Shown here piece by piece: positions 1-6,744 of a DNA stretch of 12,169 bases. Below the pieces are notes generated by a model. That model worked only from the letters and a program-made list of their open reading frames with translations, was not told the origin of the DNA and did not search any database. The DNA comes from Coriobacteriales bacterium (GTDB lineage Bacteria; Actinomycetota; Coriobacteriia; Coriobacteriales; UBA8131). Both the position numbers and the translations under genes were made by a program. The stretch covers positions 1-12,169 of the forward strand of contig JAITNB010000120.1 in the NCBI GenBank assembly GCA_031290695.1. Direction: 5' to 3'. The first letter of the stretch is position 1, and each line of letters begins with the position of its first letter.

Positions 1-584
1 CCCTCGATGTTGGCCAGGTAGACATGGATGAACATGAAGAGGATGAACACCCACATGAGGAAGTAGTGGATGATGCGTACCACCATCAGGCCGCCGACGA
101 GCTCGGTGAAGGCCAGGAAAGGGCCGCCGGCCTGCGTAGGCGCCCACAGGCAGAGGCCGGTGAAGGCCATGATGAGGATGAGCAGGGGGATGGCCAGATA
201 CGAGATCTTCTGTGGGACGCCGAGCTTCGCGCTCAGCGGGTGGTCCTTCTTGATGAAGAGGTAGTATTTGACCCACGCGCCCAACTGATGGCGGTTATCC
301 TTCTGTGGGGCCCAGGAGTGCCAGTCGGTCGTTACCTTACGGGTGCCGCCGGTGGGTGCCGTCTTGATAAAGAACGCCAGGATAACGCGCACGATGCAGT
401 TGAGGACGATGATAAACGCGAAGAAGATGTGTGCTCCACGTGCCGCACCCATAAAGCCGTTGAAGAACGGAAAGTGGATGTAGAAGCCGGTGAAGATCAA
501 CACGACCATAGAGATCAGGTTTATCCAGTGCGTAATGACGAAGGGCAGAGGGTGCGCCTCGCGATAGTGTGCCAGATGTGCCAT
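1..584 (-). CDS. hyaC: [NiFe] hydrogenase b-type cytochrome subunit (partial, 3' end beyond window)
   Basis: This is the membrane anchor that takes electrons from the hydrogenase small subunit and passes them through b-haems to the quinone pool. The reading frame starts at ATG 584 (MAHLAHYREAHPLPF...) and stays open for 194 codons to the left edge. Family members usually have 200-240 residues, so only the tail is missing. Four hydrophobic stretches are visible at about residues 15-38, 50-73, 127-148 and 158-191. The likely haem-ligand histidines are His19 (THWINL), His52 (GAHIFF), and His173 and His187 in the last helix, spaced as in HyaC/HydC cytochromes. The start lies one base after the hyaB stop, and a GGGGGGTGA ribosome-binding site ends about seven bases upstream, so it is co-transcribed with hyaA and hyaB. 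The assignment is firm from the haem-histidine pattern together with the operon context. Confidence 0.9.
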   Translation of the reverse strand, partial: MAHLAHYREAHPLPFVITHWINLISMVVLIFTGFYIHFPFFNGFMGAARGAHIFFAFIIVLNCIVRVILAFFIKTAPTGGTRKVTTDWHSWAPQKDNRHQLGAWVKYYLFIKKDHPLSAKLGVPQKISYLAIPLLILIMAFTGLCLWAPTQAGGPFLAFTELVGGLMVVRIIHYFLMWVFILFMFIHVYLANIE

Positions 585-585
585 C

Positions 586-2406
586 TTACTTCACCCCCCA
601 AGGGCTCGTGACAGTGGAGAACTTCTTGCCTGTCGCTGGTTCGGTAATGTGTACCGCACAGGCGACACAGGGGTCGAAGCTATGGACGGTACGCAGGGCA
701 TGGATGGGCTTCTCGAGGTCGTTGACCGGTACGCCGATAAGCGATTCCTCCATGGGACCATGGCCGGCGTTGTCGCGTGGCGAGATATTCCAGGTCGATG
801 GGATGATGATCTGGTACTTCTCTATCTTGTTGTTCACGACCTTCTCGTAATGATAGAGCGCGCCACGGGGAGCCTCCCACATGCCAGAGCCTTCGCCAGT
901 GTCTTGCTTGGGCTCAACAAAGGTGCTGCTGTCGCCGCTCGTGAGCGCCGCGATAAGCTCCTCCACCCATTCGACCATCTTGTTGGCAATATAATGAGTC
1001 TCAAGGTTGCGGGAGCCGGTGCGCCCCATGGTCGAGTTGAGGACCTCAGCCTGACCGGGAACGCCCAATGCCGCAAGCAGCCCGTCGATGGACTCCTTGA
1101 TCTCGGGTACGCCTTTGTTGTAGGCAACCAACAGGCGTGAGAGCCCGCCGGCCTCAAAGGGCTCGCCGTCGTAGCGCGGTGCCTTGTCCCAGGTGTACTT
1201 GCCATCACGTGTTGCGCCGCCTTCGGGATACAGCGGCTCGGTGATGCCCTGACGCGGGTTGACCGGGGTGCCGTCGTCGGCGTAGAAGGAGTTGAGGGTG
1301 TGCTCGGTGATGAGATCCTCGTTGGGAACGGCGACGCTTGAGTCGCCAAAACGCCAGATCCCGGCGGGCAGGTAGCGGTTGGAAGGGTCACTGCTTGGGT
1401 CGTCAAAGACGCCCCATGCCAGGTAGTTGCCCTTGTTGCCGCCATAACCAAAGACGTCCATATAGAACGGGGCGATGGCCAGCGTGTCGGGGAGCATCGT
1501 GGTGGCAACCCAGTTCTGGAGCTTCTTGGCGCGGAAGAGTATGTCGTCGAGCTTCTCCTCGGTGGGAACAAAGGTCGTGCCACCGGGAAGCGAGCTCATG
1601 ATATGGGGCATCTTGCCGCCGATGATACCGCTTATCTCCGACGCGGTGGCCTGCATCTCAAGCGCTTCAAGGTAGTGGGCGGTCGCGATAAGGTTGAGCT
1701 CGGGGGGCAGGACGTATGCCTTGTCCTCGGTGTCAAACCAGTTGCCGCTAAAGAGCGAGAGCTGGCCGTTGGCCGCGAAGCCGGTCAGACGCTTTTGAAG
1801 CCCGGCGAAGTCGGCCTGCGTGGTGCCTACGAGGTCGGCGAGGGCGACGGTGTCTGAGATGTCTGCGTTGAGGGCGTCAAGCGGGTTGACGTAGTCGAGC
1901 GCCGCCAAGTTGTAGAACCACAGGATGTGCGAGTGCAGAAACTGTGCACCCTCGATGATGTTGCGGATGATACGGGCGGTGTTGGGTATCTCGATGCCGT
2001 AGCTCTTCTCGCTCGCGATACAGGAGGCATGGGCGTGTGATACCGGACAGACGCCGCAGATGCGCTGCGAGATATAGGCCGCGTCGGCGGGCTGGCGGCC
2101 TTGGAGGACCAGCTCCATGCCGCGAAACAGGCCACCCGACACCCAGGCATCGGTGACCACGTTGTCCTTGACTTCCATGTCGATACGCAGATGGCCCTCG
2201 ATGCGGTTCACCGGGTCGATGATAGACTGGCCGTTGACCTTGGCGAATATCGGGGCACTGATAGCCACAGGGGTGCTGCCAGCAGCGGACGCCTCGCCGG
2301 TCTCCGTGGCGGTCTCTGTGGGAGCGGGGGCCTCGGTAGCAGTGGCGGCGTCCTCAGCGATGTTTTGCTCGTCTTCTGGTGGTGTTGGCGTGATGGGTTC
2401 AGACAT
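586..2406 (-). CDS. hyaB: [NiFe] hydrogenase large (catalytic) subunit
   Basis: This 606-residue protein is the catalytic subunit of an uptake hydrogenase and holds the NiFe(CN)2CO site that splits H2. The N-terminal nickel motif RICGVC places Cys117 and Cys120, and the C-terminal motif DPCVACAVH places Cys580, Cys583 and His586. Twenty residues follow His586; in this family a maturation endopeptidase removes such a tail after nickel insertion. The protease gene is not in the window. The core begins near residue 56 (KVNGQSIIDPVNRIEGHL). The preceding ~48 residues are a low-complexity Glu/Ala/Thr/Pro segment that typical large subunits lack. ATG 2406 overlaps the hyaA TAA stop by one base (TAATG), and an AAGGAGG site lies nine bases upstream inside hyaA, so translation is coupled. 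There is no Tat signal, as expected for a subunit exported by hitch-hiking on HyaA. Confidence 0.96.
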   Translation of the reverse strand: MSEPITPTPPEDEQNIAEDAATATEAPAPTETATETGEASAAGSTPVAISAPIFAKVNGQSIIDPVNRIEGHLRIDMEVKDNVVTDAWVSGGLFRGMELVLQGRQPADAAYISQRICGVCPVSHAHASCIASEKSYGIEIPNTARIIRNIIEGAQFLHSHILWFYNLAALDYVNPLDALNADISDTVALADLVGTTQADFAGLQKRLTGFAANGQLSLFSGNWFDTEDKAYVLPPELNLIATAHYLEALEMQATASEISGIIGGKMPHIMSSLPGGTTFVPTEEKLDDILFRAKKLQNWVATTMLPDTLAIAPFYMDVFGYGGNKGNYLAWGVFDDPSSDPSNRYLPAGIWRFGDSSVAVPNEDLITEHTLNSFYADDGTPVNPRQGITEPLYPEGGATRDGKYTWDKAPRYDGEPFEAGGLSRLLVAYNKGVPEIKESIDGLLAALGVPGQAEVLNSTMGRTGSRNLETHYIANKMVEWVEELIAALTSGDSSTFVEPKQDTGEGSGMWEAPRGALYHYEKVVNNKIEKYQIIIPSTWNISPRDNAGHGPMEESLIGVPVNDLEKPIHALRTVHSFDPCVACAVHITEPATGKKFSTVTSPWGVK

Positions 2407-3803
2407 TACTGGTCGCCTCCTTCCTCGGGTGCGTCTTCTGTGGCAGCTTCCTCGGCGGTTTCATCGACAGCCTCCTCGGCCTCAGCCGTAGCTGCTTCTT
2501 CGACCTCGGCCGCAACGGTTTCCTCGACGTCCTCCTCGATGGGCTCTTCAACCTCGGCTGTAGCCTCGACGGTAGCGGCTACCTTGGCGGCTGTCGCAGC
2601 GCCAATCGCCTTGTCGGGGTGTTTGGCGTCCCACTTGCGCTCAAGCTCAAACGGCGCGCCGCCCTTGGTGCGGCCGGTGGCCTTCATGCCAAAGCCGTGG
2701 GCAACCAGCGCGACCACCACAACGCCGGCGACGGCGACGGCGGCCCAAGTGGGCTCGAACACCAGGTCGCCGATGCCAAGCATCTTAAAGCGGCCGAGGA
2801 ACGGGGTGTTGAGGTCAACCCAGTTGAAGCCCTGCTTGGTGGGGTCGGTCGTGGCACAGCCAGCACAGGGGGCACCGGCCTCGACGCACCAGCTCACACG
2901 GCGGTTCCAACGCACGATGGGACAGTTCGACTTGGTTTGGGGACCCTTGCAGCCCATAGCATACAGGCAGTAGCCCTTCTTCTCCTCCTCGGAGCCAAAC
3001 TGACGGACAAACTCGCCGTTCTCAAAGTGACCGCGGCGCGGACAGTTGTCATGGATGGTCTGGTTGAACATAAGCGCGGGCTGGTTGAAGTTGTTGAGCG
3101 CGGGAACCTGCTTGAGCAAAAGGACGTCGACCAAAACGGCGACAACGTGCTCGGGATTGGCCGGACAGCAGGGGATGTTGATGAGGGGCGGTATCTTGCT
3201 TATCTCGCCAGCGGCCAGCTTCTTCTCAAGGAAGGGCTGGATGCCAATGGCACCACCGGGGTTGGGATGGGCGGCCTGCCAGCCGCCATCGACCGCACAT
3301 GAGCCGGCGCAGACGACAGCATCGGCGTTGGACACAGCGTGTGCCACGATGTCGGTGCCTTTCTCGTTGGCGATGCGTAGGGCGTTGCCGTCCCAGCCCT
3401 CCATGAGTGCACCTTCGATGACGACGATGTAGCCGCCGGCCTTGATGGTCTGCTCCTTGGCCTCCTCCAACGACCAGCCAGCACCGGCGCTGAGCGTCTC
3501 GGCGTAGTTGAGGGAGATAAGCTCAAGCACGACGGTCGCCACATCGGGCGTATCGACTTGCGCAAACGACTCGGTACACCCGGTACAGGACGCGAGCTCG
3601 AGCCAGACAACCGGCTTGAGCGCCCCTGACGCGGCACCGATGACGCTCCCTTCGAGCGCCTGGGCAACCTGAGGCACCATCGCCTCAGACAGACCGAGCG
3701 TTGCAGCAATGGCGCCGCAGAACCCGAGGAACGAACGGCGCGTCACGCCCCGCTGCCCGAGCAGCTCGTCAAAGCTGGTAACACAGGTCTCTCTTGTTGT
3801 CAT
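2406..3803 (-). CDS. hyaA: [NiFe] hydrogenase small (FeS) subunit, Tat-exported, with acidic C-terminal tail
   Basis: This 465-residue precursor carries the three iron-sulfur clusters that move electrons from the NiFe site to the cytochrome. ATG 3803 is chosen because AAGGAGGTG sits just upstream; the frame stays open to 3893 but has no such site there. The Tat motif TRRSFLG has its arginines at 22-23. Likely proximal-cluster ligands are Cys73 and Cys76 (SCTGCTES), Cys169 and Cys212 or 213. Distal ligands are His251, Cys254, Cys279 and Cys285; medial ligands are Cys294, Cys313 and Cys316, possibly with Cys306. The proximal motif is CTGC, not CTCC, and GGWQ lacks the extra Cys, so this is the standard O2-sensitive type. 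A membrane anchor spans about residues 352-372. About 65 Glu/Ala/Val/Thr-rich residues follow it, giving a much longer protein than the usual ~360. Confidence 0.95.
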   Translation of the reverse strand: MTTRETCVTSFDELLGQRGVTRRSFLGFCGAIAATLGLSEAMVPQVAQALEGSVIGAASGALKPVVWLELASCTGCTESFAQVDTPDVATVVLELISLNYAETLSAGAGWSLEEAKEQTIKAGGYIVVIEGALMEGWDGNALRIANEKGTDIVAHAVSNADAVVCAGSCAVDGGWQAAHPNPGGAIGIQPFLEKKLAAGEISKIPPLINIPCCPANPEHVVAVLVDVLLLKQVPALNNFNQPALMFNQTIHDNCPRRGHFENGEFVRQFGSEEEKKGYCLYAMGCKGPQTKSNCPIVRWNRRVSWCVEAGAPCAGCATTDPTKQGFNWVDLNTPFLGRFKMLGIGDLVFEPTWAAVAVAGVVVVALVAHGFGMKATGRTKGGAPFELERKWDAKHPDKAIGAATAAKVAATVEATAEVEEPIEEDVEETVAAEVEEAATAEAEEAVDETAEEAATEDAPEEGGDQ

Positions 3804-3861
3804 ACCTACACCTCCTTGAGTGTCTGGGTAAGGCCCAGACAGACAACCGTTTTGACAGACA

Positions 3862-3875
3862 TTACCAATGGGTAA
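3862..3875. promoter_or_regulatory. 5-4-5 palindrome upstream of hyaA (CRP/FNR-type geometry)
   Basis: TTACC-AATG-GGTAA is a perfect 5-bp inverted repeat with a 4-bp spacer, the geometry of CRP/FNR-family sites (FNR: TTGAT-N4-ATCAA). It lies about 60-73 bases upstream of the hyaA start. The half-site differs from the E. coli consensus, so the binding protein is unknown. If the -10 at 3889-3894 is real, the site would be just downstream of the start point and would repress; otherwise it could activate a start point further downstream. Confidence 0.4.
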
Positions 3876-3888
3876 CAAAAACCCTGTC

Positions 3889-3894
3889 ATCATA
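3889..3894 (-). promoter_or_regulatory. Possible -10 element of the hydrogenase operon
   Basis: Read on the minus strand, TATGAT matches the TATAAT consensus at five of six positions and lies about 86 bases upstream of the hyaA start. No convincing -35 is seen at the right distance (TAGCGA at 17 bases), so the promoter may need an activator, or the real promoter may lie elsewhere in 3804-4038. Confidence 0.3.
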
Positions 3895-3931
3895 ATCCCG
3901 TTAGAATAGGGTCGCTATCCGTTTGTTTTTG

Positions 3932-3948
3932 CGTTTGCTCGGCAAACG
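3932..3948. repeat. 7-bp inverted repeat in the hydrogenase upstream region
   Basis: CGTTTGC-TCG-GCAAACG is a perfect 7-bp inverted repeat with a 3-base loop. Neither side carries a T-tract in the correct direction, so it does not read as an intrinsic terminator of the ABC operon. Its right half is part of a roughly 20-base imperfect direct repeat: GGCAAACGGTTCG at 3941 is echoed by GGCAAATGGTGCG at 3961. Confidence 0.4.
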
Positions 3949-3973
3949 GTTCGGGCGTTAGGCAAATGGTGCG

Positions 3974-4006
3974 AAAGTGTTAATTTTTGCAGTTTTGTAA
4001 CACTTT
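3974..4006. promoter_or_regulatory. 9-bp perfect inverted repeat, possible operator or weak terminator
   Basis: The arms AAAGTGTTA (3974-3982) and TAACACTTT (3998-4006) are exact reverse complements separated by 15 AT-rich bases. The element lies between the last ABC gene and the hydrogenase promoter region. The stem is AT-rich with no T-run after it on the minus strand, which argues for a protein-binding site rather than a terminator, although a weak terminator for the ABC operon cannot be excluded. Confidence 0.4.
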
Positions 4007-4038
4007 TATTGCGGATACGGGCGGGGCTGACCAGACCC

Positions 4039-5073
4039 CTATGCCTCGACAAACCAGAGCATGGTGGGGTCCAAATCAAATGATACTTCGTCACCCTCAT
4101 TAAAAGTATATCGTGCCGGTACGTTAAGCTGCAAGGTAACCATCGTATCGCATATCACCTCATAGTGTGTTGACATGCCTTCACACGTTGTTTCCTTTAC
4201 AAGAGCCTTGATCTGGCCTGAGCCGATATTGATGGCTGCTTCTGGGCGTACCGTCAATTGGCCCCTCCCCAGCTTGGCAAGAAGCCCTGGCAGTTCAAAA
4301 TCCCCCAAATCGGATACCACTCTACCACCCTCATTGGTTGCAGGGATGGCATTCCTCCAACCAAAGAAGGCCGCGACGAACGCAGATGCCGGGCGCGCAA
4401 AGAAGTCCTGCGGCTTGCCATACTGGACCACCCGGCCCTCATTCATGACGGCAATCTTGTTGGCGACAGCAACCGCCTCACGCTGATCGTGCGTAACCAT
4501 GAGCATCGTGACATTCGTCTCCTGGTTTATACGCCGGATATGCTGCTGCATCGTTTCACGCAATGAGGCATCCAACGCAGAAAGAGGTTCATCCAACAAC
4601 AGCAACTTGGGCTCAACGATAAGCGCCCGCGCTAATGAGACACGCTGTTCCTGGCCACCGGACAATTCCGTCGCCTTCTTCTTGCCCAACCCCTGCATAC
4701 CAACAAGTTCGAGCATCTCCTCTGTCTTCTTTGCAAGAGCCTGTTTCTTCATGGCCCTGTTGACACGGGGAGCAAAGTTGATATTCTGCTCGACTGTCAT
4801 ATTCCTAAAAAGCAGCGCCTTTTGAAACACCATCGCGATTGGCCGCTTTTCGGGAGCAATGCCACTCATGGGCTCACCGTCGATGCGTATCTCGCCGCTG
4901 CTGGCCTCCTCCAGGCCGGCGACCGTCTTCAACACGGTACTCTTGCCACAACCAGATGCCCCCAACAAAACCGCAATCTCACCTTGAGCAAGCGACAGAG
5001 TGAAATCCTGAACAGCAGGAACAGGTGCATGCGGGTAGGTCTTCGTCACCTGCTCTATCTCAAGGAAGCTCAT
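4039..5073 (-). CDS. ABC transporter ATP-binding protein (YnjD/PotA-like, with C-terminal domain)
   Basis: This 344-residue cytoplasmic ATPase powers the importer encoded just upstream. All nucleotide-binding motifs are present: Walker A GASGCGKST (38-46), Q-loop MVFQ (Gln84), signature LSGGQ (137-141), Walker B LLLLDEP (Asp161, Glu162) and the switch histidine in VTHDQ (His195). After about residue 235 comes a ~110-residue C-terminal region resembling the TOBE-type regulatory domain of the PotA/MalK branch. E. coli YnjD is shorter, so the fit to that subfamily rests on the binding protein next door. ATG 5073 overlaps the stop of the preceding permease gene in an ATGA arrangement, which implies coupled translation. 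It is the last gene of the operon. Residues alone do not show the substrate. Confidence 0.93.
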   Translation of the reverse strand: MSFLEIEQVTKTYPHAPVPAVQDFTLSLAQGEIAVLLGASGCGKSTVLKTVAGLEEASSGEIRIDGEPMSGIAPEKRPIAMVFQKALLFRNMTVEQNINFAPRVNRAMKKQALAKKTEEMLELVGMQGLGKKKATELSGGQEQRVSLARALIVEPKLLLLDEPLSALDASLRETMQQHIRRINQETNVTMLMVTHDQREAVAVANKIAVMNEGRVVQYGKPQDFFARPASAFVAAFFGWRNAIPATNEGGRVVSDLGDFELPGLLAKLGRGQLTVRPEAAINIGSGQIKALVKETTCEGMSTHYEVICDTMVTLQLNVPARYTFNEGDEVSFDLDPTMLWFVEA

Positions 5074-5873
5074 AGCAATCCTCCGTCTTTTGGCCGGTTT
5101 GTATCATTTACCAGGAGCTTTGAGAATATCGCCAGGATGAGCAGCACCGGGGCGATATACAGGATGACAATTGCTGCGGTAAGGCCAAAGCCGTTTGTGC
5201 CGCCGTTGATCATCGGGAACAGCAGGAGGGGCAGTGTCTTGAATGCGGGGGCAGCTATGGCGCTTGTTATGAGATAGGCCGACCAGGTGCCGATGAAGCC
5301 AAAGACGCAGGTCACTATGACACCACTGCGCACCATCGGCAAGGTGACATGAAACAGGATGTTGAGCCTGCCAACCCCCAGGCTCATCGCTTGATTCTCG
5401 TAATCCAGGTCGTAGTTCTCAAATACCGCCGACAGTAGCAAGGTCATATAGGGTACATAAAAGACGAGCAACGCCACAACAAGCCCGATAAAATTGGAGT
5501 AGAGGCCCACCTGCGCAAAGACGCGTTGCATACCAAACACGATGGATATCTGTGGGATGAACGACGGAACCAACAACAGCAACTGTACAAGCCTTCGGCC
5601 TTTGAATCTTCGCGTACCCAAGTTCTTGGCCGCGAAGAAGCTCAGGGCAAGCGAAATGCCAACAACGGTTAGAGACAGGGTGAAGCTGTTAGTGACGGCT
5701 CGCCCTACCTGTTTATCTGATAAAGCCTGGCTCCAGGACTGCAAGTTGAAGTTGGGAACGATCTGGGTAACGGGCCAGGCTTTCGCAAAGGACCACAGCA
5801 CCAACGGCACCAGAGGTGCCACGATTGCAAACAACATGATTGCGATAATGACGGTGTGCGCAGTCTTGCTCAT
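5070..5873 (-). CDS. ABC transporter permease, second subunit
   Basis: This 267-residue inner-membrane permease has about six hydrophobic segments and the coupling-helix (EAA) motif ENQAMSLGVG followed by HVTLPMVRSG around residues 170-195, which docks the ATPase. ATG 5873 (MSKTAHTVIIAIML) is preferred: it lies one base after the stop of the upstream permease, whereas the upstream in-frame ATG at 5915 would add 14 polar residues and a 41-base overlap. No strong ribosome-binding site is visible, consistent with translational coupling to the preceding gene. It overlaps the ATPase gene by four bases. E. coli YnjC is one fused double-length permease; here the two halves are separate genes. The substrate is unknown. 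Confidence 0.9.
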   Translation of the reverse strand: MSKTAHTVIIAIMLFAIVAPLVPLVLWSFAKAWPVTQIVPNFNLQSWSQALSDKQVGRAVTNSFTLSLTVVGISLALSFFAAKNLGTRRFKGRRLVQLLLLVPSFIPQISIVFGMQRVFAQVGLYSNFIGLVVALLVFYVPYMTLLLSAVFENYDLDYENQAMSLGVGRLNILFHVTLPMVRSGVIVTCVFGFIGTWSAYLITSAIAAPAFKTLPLLLFPMINGGTNGFGLTAAIVILYIAPVLLILAIFSKLLVNDTNRPKDGGLL

Positions 5874-5874
5874 G

Positions 5875-6714
5875 CTACTCTGCCATGGTGAGTTTGCGAT
5901 AGAACAAGATGACAACGGCCAGTATAAGTGACATGATAATCATGAGCACATATGCTTCAGGAGGATTGAAAAGTGCGGAGTCACAATACTTCAAATAGGT
6001 ATATACCGAGAGTACATGATGCGTAGAGTTGCCGAGTATCGTAGGTAACTCATAGTCTCCAAAAGCGGCAGCGAAAACGATGATGGTCGCAATAGAGGTT
6101 GCCGGTATGATCAGCGGCAGGGTCACGTGCCAAAAACGTCGGAACACACCTACTCCAAGTGTCGCTGCCTGGTCTTCGTATTCGCGTGAAGAACCCTGCA
6201 GCACACTCAAGACAGACAAGCCGATATAGGGAAAGAACTTCCATACAAAGGCGATTACCACACCCAGGCCGCCAGAATCGAACACCAACCAGGGAAATTG
6301 CTTCGCTTCGGAGATAATCCCGAGGCTTCTTGCTATCTGTGATATAAACCCTGTTTGGGATAACAACATGATAGCAATCATCGCGGCCGCCATACGGGGA
6401 ATGGTCAGGTTGAGTTGGAACATGAATACGACAAGCTTCTTGCCCAGGAATGTCTCACGAAGTGCAAGGGCAACAATGATGGCGATCACCATTGCAATCG
6501 CCGTTGAAAGCAGGGCGATCTTGAGGGTATAGAGCAGTGAGTCGAGAAAATAGTAAGAAGTGAGCACCGACACATAATTGTCGATGCCCACAAACCTGCC
6601 TGATTTATCCTGAAAGCTTTGCATGAGGTTTGAAGCCAGTGGCACGACATAGGCCAATGCCATAAGCGTGAAGACAGGGACGAATGACGCTATGAGCAAA
6701 AGCTTGGTTTTCAT
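5875..6714 (-). CDS. ABC transporter permease, first subunit
   Basis: This 279-residue membrane protein has an N-terminal transmembrane segment (about residues 5-30), a short extracytoplasmic loop, and then five further hydrophobic segments. The EAA coupling motif is visible as EDQAATLGVG followed by HVTLPLIIPA around residues 180-205, and FGDYELP follows as in Fe/polyamine/YnjC-type permeases. ATG 6714 lies 30 bases after the binding-protein stop, with a modest AGGA about ten bases upstream. Together with the next gene it should form the heterodimeric channel of the importer. The substrate cannot be read from the sequence. Confidence 0.9.
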   Translation of the reverse strand: MKTKLLLIASFVPVFTLMALAYVVPLASNLMQSFQDKSGRFVGIDNYVSVLTSYYFLDSLLYTLKIALLSTAIAMVIAIIVALALRETFLGKKLVVFMFQLNLTIPRMAAAMIAIMLLSQTGFISQIARSLGIISEAKQFPWLVFDSGGLGVVIAFVWKFFPYIGLSVLSVLQGSSREYEDQAATLGVGVFRRFWHVTLPLIIPATSIATIIVFAAAFGDYELPTILGNSTHHVLSVYTYLKYCDSALFNPPEAYVLMIIMSLILAVVILFYRKLTMAE

Positions 6715-6744
6715 GTCAATACCATATCCTGGCCAAATACCAAC

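Noticed and set aside
24..611. Plus-strand open frame of 195 codons
   Set aside because: It is antisense to the cytochrome b gene, whose haem histidines and hydrophobic helices are clear on the minus strand; the plus-strand product is highly charged and low in pattern.
2101..2973. Plus-strand open frame of 290 codons with a Ser/Ala-rich product
   Set aside because: It is the mirror of the Glu/Ala/Thr-rich tails of hyaA and hyaB; it lacks any recognisable domain.
3804..3893. Upstream extension of hyaA by 30 codons
   Set aside because: No ribosome-binding site at 3893, the extra residues precede a normal Tat signal, and an excellent AAGGAGGTG precedes ATG 3803.
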